Shown here: positions 44,548 through 54,111 of the stretch, in pieces
How the letters are laid out: every line of letters begins with the position of its first letter
How positions within the stretch are numbered: position 1 is the stretch's first letter
From: Desulfofundulus thermobenzoicus
GTDB taxonomy: Bacteria > Bacillota > Desulfotomaculia > Desulfotomaculales > Desulfovirgulaceae
NCBI RefSeq assembly: GCF_009428905.1
Contig: NZ_WHYR01000016.1
Location: forward strand, 1-64,000
DNA length: 64,000 nucleotides
Direction of reading: 5' to 3'
Made by a program: the position numbers and the translations under genes
The notes under the pieces: generated by a model
What the model was told of the DNA's origin: nothing
What the model saw: the letters and a program-made list of their open reading frames with translations, nothing else
The model's database searches: none

Positions 44548-45627
44548 CTAACACGGGCAGATGAGCAGGGTGTCTTTGGGCGCGCCGGTGAGGACACGAC
44601 AGCCCCCTTCCTCCACCACCACCATGTCTTCAATGCGCACACCGCCCCAGCCGGATATGTATACACCCGGTTCGATGGTGATCACCATTCCCGGTTCAAG
44701 GGGGTTTTCATTCTTCTTTGATACGGATGGCTCCTCATGCACCGCCAGACCCACGCCATGGCCGGTGCTGTGCCCGAAATTGTCCCCGTACCCGGCTCCT
44801 TCGATAACCTCCCGGGCGGCCCGGTCCACATCACAGGCTTTCACCCCGGCCCGCACGGCAGCCAGGGCGGCCCTCTGGGCCGAAAGCACCAGGTTGTAGA
44901 TTTCCCGCTGGTGGGCATCGGGCGACCTGCCCACCGCCACCGTACGGGTAATATCCGAATGGTAGCCCTGGTACTGGCAGCCGAAATCCATGGTCACCAG
45001 GTCCCCGGGCTGAATGACCCGGTGGGAAGCTACGCCGTGGGGCATGGCCCCCCGGGGGCCGGAGGCCACAATGGTCTCAAAGGCGTTTTTGGATGCTCCA
45101 TGGCGGCGCATGAAAAATTCCAGTTCCAGGGCCACGTCCCACTCGGTAATGCCCGGCTTTAAAAGACCCATGATGTGGCTGAAGGCCAGGTCGGCTATGG
45201 ACACGGCCCGGGAGATTATGTCCAGTTCGGCTTCTTCCTTGGCCTGCCGCAGGTTTTCCACAATACCGTACAGGGGAACCAGGGTTATTCCCTCCAGCTT
45301 TTCCCGGAAGGTGGCAAATTGTTTGTATGTAAGGTAATCCCCCTCACATCCCAGCCGGAATACTCCCCAGCGGGGCAGGTTCTCCCGCAGCAGTTCGTGG
45401 AGGGAATCTTTGAACATAACCACCTGGCAGCGGGTGCACTGGGAGCGGGCCTGTTCCACATAACGGAAATCGGCCAAGAAAAATACCTCCCGGGGGGTAA
45501 CCAGCAAAGCCCCGGCGGTACCGGTAAAGCCGCTTAAATAAAACCGGTTTTCCGGACGGAGCACCAGGAAGGCATCCACCTTTTCTCCGGCCAGCTTCGC
45601 CCGCAGGCGGTCAATTCTATCCGGCAC
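44548..45627 (-). CDS. Xaa-Pro peptidase (M24)
   Basis: 359 aa. N-terminal creatinase-like domain ([31 protein letters not shown] is split over the first 40 residues) and a pita-bread metallopeptidase domain with [32 protein letters not shown], and EPGVYI and EDMVVV metal ligands. YqhT/PepQ-like. GTG 45627 has AGGAGG seven bases upstream; the longer frame to 45681 lies inside aroQ and is rejected. Confidence 0.92.
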   Translation of the reverse strand: MPDRIDRLRAKLAGEKVDAFLVLRPENRFYLSGFTGTAGALLVTPREVFFLADFRYVEQARSQCTRCQVVMFKDSLHELLRENLPRWGVFRLGCEGDYLTYKQFATFREKLEGITLVPLYGIVENLRQAKEEAELDIISRAVSIADLAFSHIMGLLKPGITEWDVALELEFFMRRHGASKNAFETIVASGPRGAMPHGVASHRVIQPGDLVTMDFGCQYQGYHSDITRTVAVGRSPDAHQREIYNLVLSAQRAALAAVRAGVKACDVDRAAREVIEGAGYGDNFGHSTGHGVGLAVHEEPSVSKKNENPLEPGMVITIEPGVYISGWGGVRIEDMVVVEEGGCRVLTGAPKDTLLICPC

Positions 45628-46072
45628 TGTTGCTCCTCCTGTTTTGCGCCAGTTCCACCGCCGCCCGCAGGGCCAGGCCATAGCCGGTCACGCCCAGGCC
45701 GCTGATCTGGCCGGCCGCCACCGGAGCAATGACCGAATGGTGGCGGAATTCTTCCCGGGCATAAATATTGGACAGGTGCACTTCGATCACCGGCAGGCCG
45801 GTGGCGGCCACCGCATCCCTTAAGGCGATGCTGTAGTGGGTGTAGGCACCGGGGTTAAAGACCACGGCATCCTCTTCCTCTGCCGCCCGGTGCAGCCTGT
45901 CCACCAGGTCCCCCTCGTGGTTGGACTGGTAGCAATGAACCTCCACCCCCAGCTCCCGGCCCAGTTCCTGCAGGCCGGCATTGATTTCGTCCAGGGTCAG
46001 GGTGCCGTAAACCCCGGGCTCCCGGCGCCCCAGCATGTTTAAATTGGGACCGTGCAGTACCAGTATTTTCAT
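45617..46072 (-). CDS. aroQ: 3-dehydroquinate dehydratase, type II
   Basis: Third step of the shikimate pathway. 151 aa: [22 protein letters not shown] with catalytic residues, [28 protein letters not shown] and [19 protein letters not shown]. The ATG 46072 fits the family start; the frame runs on to 46198 without support. Overlaps the peptidase start by 11 bases. Confidence 0.96.
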   Translation of the reverse strand: MKILVLHGPNLNMLGRREPGVYGTLTLDEINAGLQELGRELGVEVHCYQSNHEGDLVDRLHRAAEEEDAVVFNPGAYTHYSIALRDAVAATGLPVIEVHLSNIYAREEFRHHSVIAPVAAGQISGLGVTGYGLALRAAVELAQNRRSNSAG

Positions 46073-46147
46073 TAAAGAAACACCACCGCCGGAAAGGATA
46101 ACAACACACATTTTACCACACGGCCGGCGGGTTGCAAAGCCGTAAAT

Positions 46148-46215
46148 GCTCAGTGACCTCGCTATGGTGCCGCGTTGTTCACGCTCACTCCAGTGCAATT
46201 ACTGGTGCTGAACCG
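46148..46215. repeat. Degenerate partial copy of the 147-bp repeat (copy C)
   Basis: GGTGCCGCGTTGTTC and CTCACTCCAGTGC resemble the arm and the GTTCACTCCAGTGC of copy B. Only about half the element is present and divergence is high. Located between pmbA and aroQ. Confidence 0.35.
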
Positions 46216-46222
46216 TTTGGGG

Positions 46223-47569
46223 TTAGTGGCCGCTGATGCTCATCCGGGCCACCCTGATGGTGGGGGACCCCCGGCCGCCGAAAAAGGTCAGGTCGCCGGC
46301 CACACCATCCACGTGATTCAACAGTTCCAAAAGGTTGCCGGCGATGGCCACCCCCCGCACGGGGCGGGTCAGCTGACCGTTCTCGATCAGTATGCCCGCC
46401 GCCCCCACGGAAAAGTCCCCGGAAATGGGATTGGCGGTGTGCATCCCCATTACCTCGGTGACATAAAGCCCGCTGGCCGTATCCCGGATCAATTGCTCCG
46501 GCGAAACCGTGCCGGGCTGGATGAAAAAGTTGGTGGTGCCCACTTCCGGCGTGCTTTTAAAGGAGCCCCGCACCCCGTTGCCGGTGGATTGCACACCGTC
46601 CCTGGCGGCCGTATAGGTGTTATGTAAAAAGCCCTTTAAAACGCCCCCTTCAATCAATACCGTGCGGCCGGTGGGCACCCCTTCGCCGTCAAAGGGCGCG
46701 GAGGCAATGCCCCCGGCCATTGCCCCGTCGTCCAGCACGGTGACCAGGGTGGAGGCCACCTGCTGCCCCACCTTGCCTGCAAAGGGGGAGCGGTTCTTCT
46801 GCACCGCCTCGGCGGTCAGGCCGGGGCCCAAAAGGCCCAGAAAACCCGTGGCCACATAGGGTTCCAGGATCACCGCCGCCCGGCGGGTGGCCACCGGCCT
46901 GGCCCCCAGCATGCGCACCGCCCGGCGGGCGGCTTCCTGCCCCACCTTCCAGGGATCCAGTTCACGGTAGTGCAGCCTGTAGTCCAGGGCAAAGCCGGTC
47001 TGGCTGTCATCCCCTTCGGTGGCCACCAGGGACACATACAGGCCGCAGTAGGCGCTGCGGTACCGGGAGGTAATGCCCCGGCTGTTCACCAGGGTAACCT
47101 CGCTTTCGGCGTCCTGGTAGGCGGCGGTCTCAATGATCTTCACCCGGGGATCCACATTCCGGGCCGCCCTTTCCATCTGCCGGGCCATTTCGATCTTTTC
47201 CTCCACCGTGGCCTGCCGGATGGCCGGATCGTACAGGTCCAGCTGCGGGTAGGCTGCTGCCGGCCCGGGCAGAACCCGGTAGGGATCGGGTGCGGTGCTG
47301 GCCGCATTGCCCATGGCCTGTCTGACTATTTCTTCCACTGCCGCCCGGTTCAGGTCCGTGGTAAAGGCAAAGCCGGCGCGGCCGTCCTGCACAACCCGCA
47401 AACCCAGCCCCCGGTCCCGGGCCAGCTTCATGGTTTCCACCCTGCCGTCCCGCACCTCAATGGTCAGTTCCTTTTCAGCGCTCAGGTAGGCCTCGGCCAT
47501 GCCTGCTCCCAGGGCCCCGGCCCGCTCCAGGGCAAACCGGGCAATATCCATCAAATCAACCAATGTCAA
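46223..47569 (-). CDS. pmbA: PmbA/TldE protease subunit
   Basis: 448 aa partner of TldD, with which it forms a heterodimeric metalloprotease that degrades unfolded peptides. It lacks the HExxxH motif, as TldE proteins do. Diagnostic parts are ELTIEVRDGRVETMKLARDRGLG, GLYVTEVMGMHTANPISGDFS and GAAGILIENGQLTRPVRGVAIAGN. TTG start with AAAGGAG six bases upstream, or ATG seven codons in. tldD is 1.8 kb upstream, with three unrelated small genes between. Confidence 0.93.
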   Translation of the reverse strand: MTLVDLMDIARFALERAGALGAGMAEAYLSAEKELTIEVRDGRVETMKLARDRGLGLRVVQDGRAGFAFTTDLNRAAVEEIVRQAMGNAASTAPDPYRVLPGPAAAYPQLDLYDPAIRQATVEEKIEMARQMERAARNVDPRVKIIETAAYQDAESEVTLVNSRGITSRYRSAYCGLYVSLVATEGDDSQTGFALDYRLHYRELDPWKVGQEAARRAVRMLGARPVATRRAAVILEPYVATGFLGLLGPGLTAEAVQKNRSPFAGKVGQQVASTLVTVLDDGAMAGGIASAPFDGEGVPTGRTVLIEGGVLKGFLHNTYTAARDGVQSTGNGVRGSFKSTPEVGTTNFFIQPGTVSPEQLIRDTASGLYVTEVMGMHTANPISGDFSVGAAGILIENGQLTRPVRGVAIAGNLLELLNHVDGVAGDLTFFGGRGSPTIRVARMSISGH

Positions 47570-47715
47570 CCCCCACTCCTTTCCACATCAACATAAGTAT
47601 TATTCAATGAATTTAAACCTATTCCTTTGTGAAGCATTCGAAATCCGCCACTTTTTCGCCCCCGCCCACCCGGACAGGCGGGAGAATTCGCGTTACCCTA
47701 CCACACCGGAAGAAC

Positions 47716-47742
47716 CCAAAATAAAAACTGCCTTAAGGCAGT
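47716..47742 (-). terminator. Terminator of the YabG-like gene
   Basis: The palindrome ACTGCCTTAAGGCAGT is followed by TTTTATTTT on the minus-strand transcript and touches the gene's stop codon. The remaining bases to pmbA (47570-47715) contain no gene. Confidence 0.75.
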
Positions 47743-47954
47743 CAGTGCACATACAGGCTGGTGGTCAGGGCGAAGAGATCGCGCACCTTTACGGGAGCCA
47801 GCTCCCTTACCGGTGTCTCCACTATGGTGGCGGGGTCCAGCATGGCCAGAATGGCCACCCGTTCCCCGGTACTCTGTTTGGTATAAAACCCCAGTATGCA
47901 GAACTGCATTTCCTCGCCGCAGACCCTGCGGGTTACTATGTCGCCAATTTTCAC
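47742..47954 (-). CDS. Small protein resembling the N-terminal domain of sporulation protease YabG
   Basis: 70 aa: MKIGDIVTRRVCGEEMQFCILGFY, then ERVAILAMLDPATIVETP and a closing LAPV. This tracks the first 50 residues of YabG (xIGDxVxRKSY..DVLFxI). The rest of YabG, including its protease region, is absent. AGGAGG occurs upstream and a terminator follows, so it looks like a complete gene, not a fragment. Function unknown; the YabG relation is inferred from pattern. Confidence 0.6.
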   Translation of the reverse strand: MKIGDIVTRRVCGEEMQFCILGFYTKQSTGERVAILAMLDPATIVETPVRELAPVKVRDLFALTTSLYVH

Positions 47955-48185
47955 GGCCCCAAAACCTCCTCAAGGATACTGTAGCATAACCGCCGCCTGT
48001 ACCTCGCTGGTTTTGCAACAATATCTCAAGGTGTCAGGCATTATCTCTTTGTTACCATATGCCGCTTTTTCAACAGTTGTGTATTCCTTTTCTTGAATAA
48101 TCCGGTGAAAAAAGGAGCAAACTAATATACAGCACCACTGGAACCGTGGTGCCTGGTAATCAGATCCATGAAGGGAGCGGTTGAA

Positions 48186-48464
48186 TTGGACATACGGCAG
48201 GTAAGTACCGACTGGGAGAACTGGAAACGCTTTCTGGGGCAGGCGGTGGAGTTTGCCGAGGAACTGGGCGTTTCCAGAGACCGCATCGTCAGCCTGGCCC
48301 ACCAGGCGGGACAGGTGCTGGCCGACAACGTGGCCCCGGCCAACCCGGAACAAAAGGTATTGAAAGAATTGTGGACGGTGGCCGACCAGCAGGAAAAGCA
48401 GGCCCTGGCCAACCTGATGACCAAACTGGTCAGCCAGCGGCCGGGGAATTATGCGGCATTTTAA
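48186..48464 (+). CDS. DUF3243 (YmfJ-like) protein
   Basis: The only plus-strand gene accepted. About 92 aa: STDWENWKRFLGQAVEFAEELGVS, then LADNVAPANPEQKVLKELWTVADQQEKQALANLMTKL, matching DUF3243/YmfJ (small helical protein, function unknown). TTG 48186 has GGGAG eight bases upstream; an ATG at 48168 lacks a ribosome binding site. It is divergent from the YabG-like gene. The region 47955-48185 between them must hold both promoters, but none was clear enough to assign. Confidence 0.88.
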   Translation: MDIRQVSTDWENWKRFLGQAVEFAEELGVSRDRIVSLAHQAGQVLADNVAPANPEQKVLKELWTVADQQEKQALANLMTKLVSQRPGNYAAF

Positions 48465-48498
48465 AACAGATTTAAGAGCGGAGGAATAAAATTTCCAA

Positions 48499-48535
48499 AG
48501 GCGGGATCCGGCATTGAACCCCGCCTGTTGTTTTT
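48499..48535 (+). terminator. Intrinsic terminator after the DUF3243 gene
   Basis: AGGCGGG (48499-48505) pairs with CCCGCCT (48520-48526), followed by GTTGTTTTT on the plus strand. The remaining 48536-48692 holds no recognised feature. Confidence 0.75.
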
Positions 48536-48692
48536 CGGGTTACGATTCAGGCAAACCGGAACAGGCACGGCCCGGCATCTACCGAAAGATATTCATCGAA
48601 GGGACCCGGAAGCACCAGGTCGTTTAGTGCCGGCATCCCGCACCCGGCGCGTAAAAAGTGAACCACGGCGAAGCAACGCGATCCTTTGTTAT

Positions 48693-49334
48693 TTAAATCA
48701 AACCCATTTCTTTCAAACAGTCGATAGCCGAAGGAAGCGGCTCCTGCCACAACCAGCCCACCTGCAGCCAGAAGCCGGGGATGGCCTCCGAACGGTAGAT
48801 TCCACTGTCATCCGGATGGATTGTCCGGTAGCGCCCCTTTTCCCCCAGCCGGTAAAACTCCGCCTGCCGCCGGTCCGGGTCGATAAGCCAGTATTCCTTA
48901 ACGCCTGCGGCCTCATATTCCACATACTTTTCCCCCCGGTCCCGGGCCAGGCTTTCCGGCGAGGTTATTTCCACGATCAGATCGGGGGAGCCGTCCATGT
49001 ATGTTTCCTTTAATAGAGGCAGTTTTTCGTTACTTACATAAAGAATATCCGGCTCCCGGCCCCGGCGCAGGGTTTCGGGCAGACGCACCAGAAAGGGAGC
49101 GGTCAAAACATCTCCTAAATTGTGCCTGAGAACAAATTCCCTTAACAAGGTTGATAATAACGCATTTATCTTTTGATGCTTTCTGGCTGCCGGCGTCAAT
49201 ATAACGACCTCCCCGTCCACCCACTCCGCCCAGGTATCCTCGTCGCACCAGGCCAAAAACTCCTCAAAGGTGATTTTGCCTTCCGGCAACGGCCTGGTTT
49301 CGTAAACCGCTGCCGTTTCCTTAAGCCGGCTCAT
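48693..49334 (-). CDS. Uma2 family (DUF820) endonuclease-like protein
   Basis: 213 aa with a PD-(D/E)xK fold of the Uma2 family: FEEFLAWCDEDTWAEWVDGEV, EPDILYVSNEKL and PDLIVEITSPESLARDRGEKYVEYEAAGVKEYWLID. Active residues D/E-V-E and the downstream K are visible. Such genes are often multicopy and mobile in cyanobacteria and Firmicutes; function is uncertain. It interrupts the tldD-pmbA pair. A short remnant of a second copy lies at 50881-50907. Confidence 0.9.
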   Translation of the reverse strand: MSRLKETAAVYETRPLPEGKITFEEFLAWCDEDTWAEWVDGEVVILTPAARKHQKINALLSTLLREFVLRHNLGDVLTAPFLVRLPETLRRGREPDILYVSNEKLPLLKETYMDGSPDLIVEITSPESLARDRGEKYVEYEAAGVKEYWLIDPDRRQAEFYRLGEKGRYRTIHPDDSGIYRSEAIPGFWLQVGWLWQEPLPSAIDCLKEMGLI

Positions 49335-49371
49335 TATTGCCCCCCCTTAGCTTTGCCTGTGACCGCCGGCC

Positions 49372-50790
49372 CTACAGACGCCGGATCTTGCCATTGGGCC
49401 GGCCATGGCTCGTACCGCCCACAATGAGCTCCTTGATAAACATGGTGGGCTGGGCGTCGCTCACCGGCACCCCCTGGCCGTCCTTGCCGCAGGTGCCGAT
49501 GGTGAAACCCAGGTCTTTGCCGATCATCTCCACGATGCGCAGCACCTCGGGGCCGTTGCCCGTCAAAGTGGCGCCCCGCACCATGTGACCCACCTCCCCG
49601 TCCCGGATCAGGTACCCCTCGGCCACATCAAAGACAAAATCCCCGGTGGTGGTATTCACCTGGCCGCCGCCCATTTTCCTGACCAGCAGGCCGTTTTTCG
49701 TCTCTTTGATTATTTTCTCCGGATCCGTTTTCCCCGGGGCTATGTAGGTGTTCCCCATGCGGGGGATGGGCTTGTGCTGGTAGGACTCCCGCCGGCCGTG
49801 GCCGTTGGATTCCCGCCCTTCCCGGGAGGCGGTGAGCCGGTCATACATGTAGTCGGTCAGCTCGCCCTTTTCAATGAGGGTCACCTTCCTGGCCGGCACC
49901 CCTTCATCGTCAAAACGGTAGGAGCCGTACCGGCCGGACATACCGGCGTCATCAATAACGGTAACAATGTCGGCAGCCACCTTTTGCCCCTTTTTGCCGG
50001 CATAAACCGAAAGCTTCTTCTGTACCAGATCCGCCTCCAGCCCGTGGCCGCAGGCCTCATGCACCATGGTCCCCCCGGCTTCCCCGGCCATGACCACGGG
50101 CATTTTGCCGGTGGGGGCCGGCTGCGCCTTGAGCATTTCCACGGCCCGCCGGGCGGCCGTTTCCGCCACCGCCTCCGGCCGGAACTGCTCCAGCAGTTCA
50201 AACCCGGCCAGGCCGCCCACCGCCTCGTAACCCGTCTGCAAAAGGGTTCCCTCGGCGGCCACCACCTGCACCATCAGGCGGGTGCGGATCCGCTCGTCTT
50301 CCACATATTCCCCGGCGCTGTTGGCAACGGTTACTTTCTGGACCACATCCCCGTAACCCACCATCACCTGCTTGATCCTGTCCCCGTCCACCGCCCGGGC
50401 GGCCCGGTCGGCGGCCTGCACGGCTTCCACCTTGCGTTCCGGCTTCACCCCGTCGGGGCGCTCCTTGATGGAGAATTCCACCAGGGGCCGCACGCGGCGC
50501 ATATCCAGGTGATATTCTTTTTTTTGCCCCCGGGAGGCATGGCTGACAACCCGCGCCGCCTCAGTAAGGCCGTCCTTGCTCAGGTCGTTGGTATAGGCAT
50601 AGGCCGTGGCATCGCCGTTGAGCACCCGGATACCCGCGCCCAGGTCGATGCCCGAATGCACCCGCTCGATCTTGCCCCCCTCCAGGCCGATGCCCGTGGC
50701 CTGTTTATGCTCCACGAAGATATCGGCAAAATCGCCGCCGCTGGAGAGGGCGAGATCCAGGACTTCTTTTAACAACTGTTTATCGACCAA
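49372..50790 (-). CDS. tldD: TldD metalloprotease subunit
   Basis: 472 aa catalytic partner of PmbA. The zinc motif is HEACGH in MVHEACGHGLEADL. Also present: RIRTRLMVQVVAAEG and the C-terminal GGGQVNTTTGDFVFDV, GATLTGNGPEVL. TTG start with AGGAGG nine bases upstream. Acts with PmbA on unstructured peptides. Confidence 0.95.
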   Translation of the reverse strand: MVDKQLLKEVLDLALSSGGDFADIFVEHKQATGIGLEGGKIERVHSGIDLGAGIRVLNGDATAYAYTNDLSKDGLTEAARVVSHASRGQKKEYHLDMRRVRPLVEFSIKERPDGVKPERKVEAVQAADRAARAVDGDRIKQVMVGYGDVVQKVTVANSAGEYVEDERIRTRLMVQVVAAEGTLLQTGYEAVGGLAGFELLEQFRPEAVAETAARRAVEMLKAQPAPTGKMPVVMAGEAGGTMVHEACGHGLEADLVQKKLSVYAGKKGQKVAADIVTVIDDAGMSGRYGSYRFDDEGVPARKVTLIEKGELTDYMYDRLTASREGRESNGHGRRESYQHKPIPRMGNTYIAPGKTDPEKIIKETKNGLLVRKMGGGQVNTTTGDFVFDVAEGYLIRDGEVGHMVRGATLTGNGPEVLRIVEMIGKDLGFTIGTCGKDGQGVPVSDAQPTMFIKELIVGGTSHGRPNGKIRRL

Positions 50791-50880
50791 AAAGAATCAC
50801 CTCCTGGCGGGATTAATCACTCCATATTTATTGTTATAAAAATTTAACAATCTATACCTGTTTCCTGCTGGAGAGATTAC

Positions 50881-50907
50881 CCGGGTATCCTCATCGCACC
50901 AGGCTAG
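50881..50907 (-). pseudogene. Remnant of a Uma2 gene
   Basis: The minus strand reads, in one frame, FLAWCDEDTRVISPAG, matching FLAWCDEDTW of the Uma2 gene at 48693-49334; about 27 bases are nearly identical. It abuts the pilO stop codon. Too short to be a gene. Confidence 0.4.
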
Positions 50908-51620
50908 AAAGACGCCGGAACAGATCCCTGGCCAGCCGTTCCTGATGCCTTTTCCGGCAATGCAGAAGAAATAGGCGGCCGGCCCGAAACGAAGGGGTTG
51001 GGACGGCCCAGTGCCCAGCGTCTGACCTCCTCCAGCTGCAGGCGTCCGGCAGGAGTCGGCCGTGAGTAGAGCAGAAGCGTCGTACTTGCCGTCACCGTAC
51101 CATCAGGCAGTGTCGGGGACTGTCCACCCGCATTTTCAGGCTCGTAACGGGTAATTTGAATATTGCGCAGCTCACTGAAATTGGGGAGGTTTTCCAGATA
51201 ATCGATCACCACCGTCACCTGGGGAAATAAACCCTTGAGCTCTATTTCCACAGGCAGAACCAGCACATATCCCCTATCCACGATGGCCAGCGGTTTAAAT
51301 TTCAAAACCAGTACCCGGTTTTTTTCCGTCACACGGCTGAACTGAACGAGAAACTGGCCGTCCTGCATATCGGTGTTGAACCTGTTGTTCAACTCCAGAA
51401 AACGCTTTTGGGTCTTTTCCAGAACCTTTTTTTCTTCTTCCAGGGTACCGGCCCCGGCGGACAACCGGGAGATGAGTGCCCTGGTTTCGTTCAAATCGGT
51501 TTTTGTTATCTGGTAAGCCTGGATTTGGGGCATTAATACGAAACGGTAACCGGCATAAATAAAGGCCAGCAACAGTATGAGTATGGTTCCGGTCTTCTTC
51601 TCCAGGCCACGTGCCATCAA
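50904..51620 (-). CDS. pilO: Type IV pilus alignment protein PilO
   Basis: 238 aa with one N-terminal membrane segment (about residues 10-28), a coiled region, and a ferredoxin-like periplasmic-type domain including LVQFSRVTEKNRVLVLKFKPL. Partner of PilN. It overlaps the pilN stop by four bases. The C-terminus is low in complexity and ends at the Uma2 remnant, so it may be slightly altered. Confidence 0.82.
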   Translation of the reverse strand: MMARGLEKKTGTILILLLAFIYAGYRFVLMPQIQAYQITKTDLNETRALISRLSAGAGTLEEEKKVLEKTQKRFLELNNRFNTDMQDGQFLVQFSRVTEKNRVLVLKFKPLAIVDRGYVLVLPVEIELKGLFPQVTVVIDYLENLPNFSELRNIQITRYEPENAGGQSPTLPDGTVTASTTLLLYSRPTPAGRLQLEEVRRWALGRPNPFVSGRPPISSALPEKASGTAGQGSVPASF

Positions 51621-52417
51621 AACCCACCGCCCCCTTTTAACCGGGCGGAAATGCTAAAAGTGGTGACGCCCTTTGTCTCATCATATTTAATTTCGTTCAG
51701 GTCAACCCGAGAGAAATAGGGTAGTTTTCCCAACTGATAAATGAAGACCCCCACGGCGGCCAGGGAAGTAGTATTCCCTTCCAGGGTTAAAGTATCGGGC
51801 GGCTGGGGAATGGCATTCCCGTCCTCGCGCCGGACCTGGCTGGCTGCCTGCCCCGACTGCCCGGTTTCTCCCCCCTGGCCTGCCGGCACGGCTGCCGGTG
51901 CTCCGGGCTGAGCGGATACCTGCTGGAGTGCATCACCTGCTGCCCGACCGGCCTGCTCCAGGCTGCTCTGCAGCAGGGAAGGAACGGAGCCCGGTTTTTG
52001 ATCGGCGGCGGATCCGGTCACCTTCTGGCCTGCTCCTGAAACATTTCCAGCCGCCTGCAATCGCAGGGCAGTCAGCCAGACTTCCCGGGGGACCACTTTA
52101 TTGACGTCCCGCAACATACCGGACCAGGCGTGCCTTTGCTGGATCAGGCGTTCCAGTTCACCGGACGCTGCCTCCAGCTCCTGGCGCTGTTTCTTGAGTT
52201 CCTCCAGCCGGGCAACCGTTTCCTGGAGTTTGGGCACCTGCTGCTTGATGGCAGTCAGCTCAATTCGCATATGGTAAAAATTTATGCCCCAAAAGACACA
52301 GGCAATAACAAGCCCACCTGCTGTGAAGGTAGCCAGGGAAATTAACAGCAGGCGTTTCGGTTCCAGGACGGGCCCGGGTTGCAGTTCCGCAGGCAGGAGG
52401 TTAACCCGGTAATTCAC
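51617..52417 (-). CDS. pilN: Type IV pilus assembly protein PilN
   Basis: 266 aa. It begins NYRVNLLPAELQPG, the PilN signature that binds PilM, followed by a membrane segment (about residues 27-47), a coiled coil (IKQQVPKLQETVARLEELKKQRQELE), and a long Gln/Gly/Ala-rich insertion, with VGVFIYQLGKLPYFSRVDLNEIKYDE at the end. Overlaps pilM by four bases. Confidence 0.88.
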   Translation of the reverse strand: MNYRVNLLPAELQPGPVLEPKRLLLISLATFTAGGLVIACVFWGINFYHMRIELTAIKQQVPKLQETVARLEELKKQRQELEAASGELERLIQQRHAWSGMLRDVNKVVPREVWLTALRLQAAGNVSGAGQKVTGSAADQKPGSVPSLLQSSLEQAGRAAGDALQQVSAQPGAPAAVPAGQGGETGQSGQAASQVRREDGNAIPQPPDTLTLEGNTTSLAAVGVFIYQLGKLPYFSRVDLNEIKYDETKGVTTFSISARLKGGGGF

Positions 52418-53481
52418 TGCAACACCTCCCGCAAAGCCAGGCCCACCGCCACGGAAAAGCCCGGGTCCAGCACCTGGGGAGGATTCTTAACATCCCGGAA
52501 AGGCAGCCGGGGAAAACCGGCCGCCACCCTTATTCCCAGCTGACCGGCCAGATAAGCAGGCAACCCCTTGATTTTGCTGAAGCCGCCGGTAACCACCAGG
52601 GTTTCCACCGGGTTGTCCCGCTCCTGCAGCTGGTAAAAGTCCAGGGAGCGGCGGATCTCCCGTACCAGCTCCCCCAAATGTTCGAACTGTGTTTCATCAT
52701 AACCGGCATACTCACCGGATATTTCTTCCGCGGCGGCGGCAGCGGCTTCCCCGCCCGATATATCCATACCCCCGGGAGGTCGTACGGGTTCTGCCGGTGC
52801 CGGCTCAAAAACGCCAGCGGGCAGCAACCTTCCCAATTCGACCGGCAGAGAACGCACATAAACCAGTTCCTGTCCTTTTAAAACGACAAACTGGCCGGAA
52901 GAAAAACCCAGATCCAGCACTGCCCGTACCCCACCGTCATGAACCGGGTATCCAAAAGGGCCGTGAAAGACCCGCCACAGGGCCAGGTGCTGCAGGTCAA
53001 TGGCCGTAATCTGCAGACCGGCCCGGTCGAAAGCATCGTAGTAGCGGTAGACGAGTTCTTTTCTCACGGCCACCAGGAGGACATGAAACAGCCCGCTTTC
53101 TCCATTCTGGCTTTCCCCGAGCACCACGGGCCTGATTACCAGCTCATCGACGGGCAGCGGCACCAGTTTCTCCGCCTCCCACACGGTCGCCTGTTCCAGC
53201 TCCTTCAGAGGCATTGCCGGCAGACGCAGCTGCCGGGTAATCACTCTTTGTCCCCCGATGGCGGTAATTACCTTTCTTCCTGCTCCGGGCGCAGATTTAA
53301 AGGCCGCCTTGAGAGCTGCGGCCAGTTCGTCAGTCCCTTCCCCTTCCAGGTGTTCCATGCCGGGGCTCATGTAACGATGCAGCAGATTGCAGATCACTCT
53401 CCGGCGGCGGCAGGAAAGAACCGCAATTTTGATTTCGCCAGTTCCGACATCAACAGCAGTAAAATTTTTGCTTCTAAACAT
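52414..53481 (-). CDS. pilM: Type IV pilus assembly ATPase-like protein PilM
   Basis: About 355 aa, actin-like fold like FtsA: FTAVDVGTGEIKIAVL, ITAIGGQRVITRQLRLPAM, AVLDLGFSSGQFVVL and VVTGGFSKIKGLPAYLAGQ. Cytoplasmic, anchors PilN. ATG 53481 with GGAAGG six bases upstream, giving a normal length; the frame to 53571 is extended through the previous gene's end. Confidence 0.92.
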   Translation of the reverse strand: MFRSKNFTAVDVGTGEIKIAVLSCRRRRVICNLLHRYMSPGMEHLEGEGTDELAAALKAAFKSAPGAGRKVITAIGGQRVITRQLRLPAMPLKELEQATVWEAEKLVPLPVDELVIRPVVLGESQNGESGLFHVLLVAVRKELVYRYYDAFDRAGLQITAIDLQHLALWRVFHGPFGYPVHDGGVRAVLDLGFSSGQFVVLKGQELVYVRSLPVELGRLLPAGVFEPAPAEPVRPPGGMDISGGEAAAAAAEEISGEYAGYDETQFEHLGELVREIRRSLDFYQLQERDNPVETLVVTGGFSKIKGLPAYLAGQLGIRVAAGFPRLPFRDVKNPPQVLDPGFSVAVGLALREVLQ

Positions 53482-53515
53482 CGGCGACCTTCCATTTATA
53501 TTTAGATAATCTGGA

Positions 53516-54010
53516 TTAACCTGCCGGGGGCAGAGGAGAAACTCGTACCCTTCCGGTAACAGGGGCGACAATGACGTAATAACTTCTTCGGGTCAACTTT
53601 TCACGCAAGGTAATCGTCCCGCCACCGGAAACAGGGACCCCCCGCAGGTTGAATTTTAGCTCATTGGACGGAAAATTTGTCGAGTCCAGGTCCAGGTAAA
53701 CAGGGAGAGACTGTTTTTGTCTGGACACATTATTAATCATTAAATGATAGGTGTCATTGAGGGGATCAAACTGTATGCTGTAAGTAGACATGGTATCCCC
53801 TGCGGAAAGGGCCTGCTGCTGCCAGCCGCGTATATCCGTGGCCATCTGGCGGGCGCCGGTGTACAGGGCGTACTTGCTTAAACCGTTAAGTACGGCGGGC
53901 ACCACAATTAAAAGCAGGGTGGCACTGATGGCCGTGGAGACAAGAACCTCGAGCAAAGTAAAGCCCCCGGGCAAGAATGTAATTTTTGGGAACGAAAACT
54001 GGCGAAACAT
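53516..54010 (-). CDS. Prepilin-type protein (GspH/minor pilin-like)
   Basis: About 164 aa. A class III leader ends at PGG|FTLLEVLVSTAISATLLLIVVPAV, the site for PilD processing. The remainder includes TDIRGWQQQALSAGDTMSTY and a C-terminal VTGRVRV, as in GspH-like minor pilins. ATG 54010 fits the short leader; the long upstream frame does not. Translationally close to pilX. Confidence 0.82.
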   Translation of the reverse strand: MFRQFSFPKITFLPGGFTLLEVLVSTAISATLLLIVVPAVLNGLSKYALYTGARQMATDIRGWQQQALSAGDTMSTYSIQFDPLNDTYHLMINNVSRQKQSLPVYLDLDSTNFPSNELKFNLRGVPVSGGGTITLREKLTRRSYYVIVAPVTGRVRVSPLPPAG

Positions 54011-54111
54011 GAATATACTTTCGTGGTGTAAGTAAAAAAGTCCTGCTTGAAGGAAACCCTGAAATGGATATGTTACCAAACTTTCAGGTCGATACGGGCA
54101 GGTTCGGGAAA

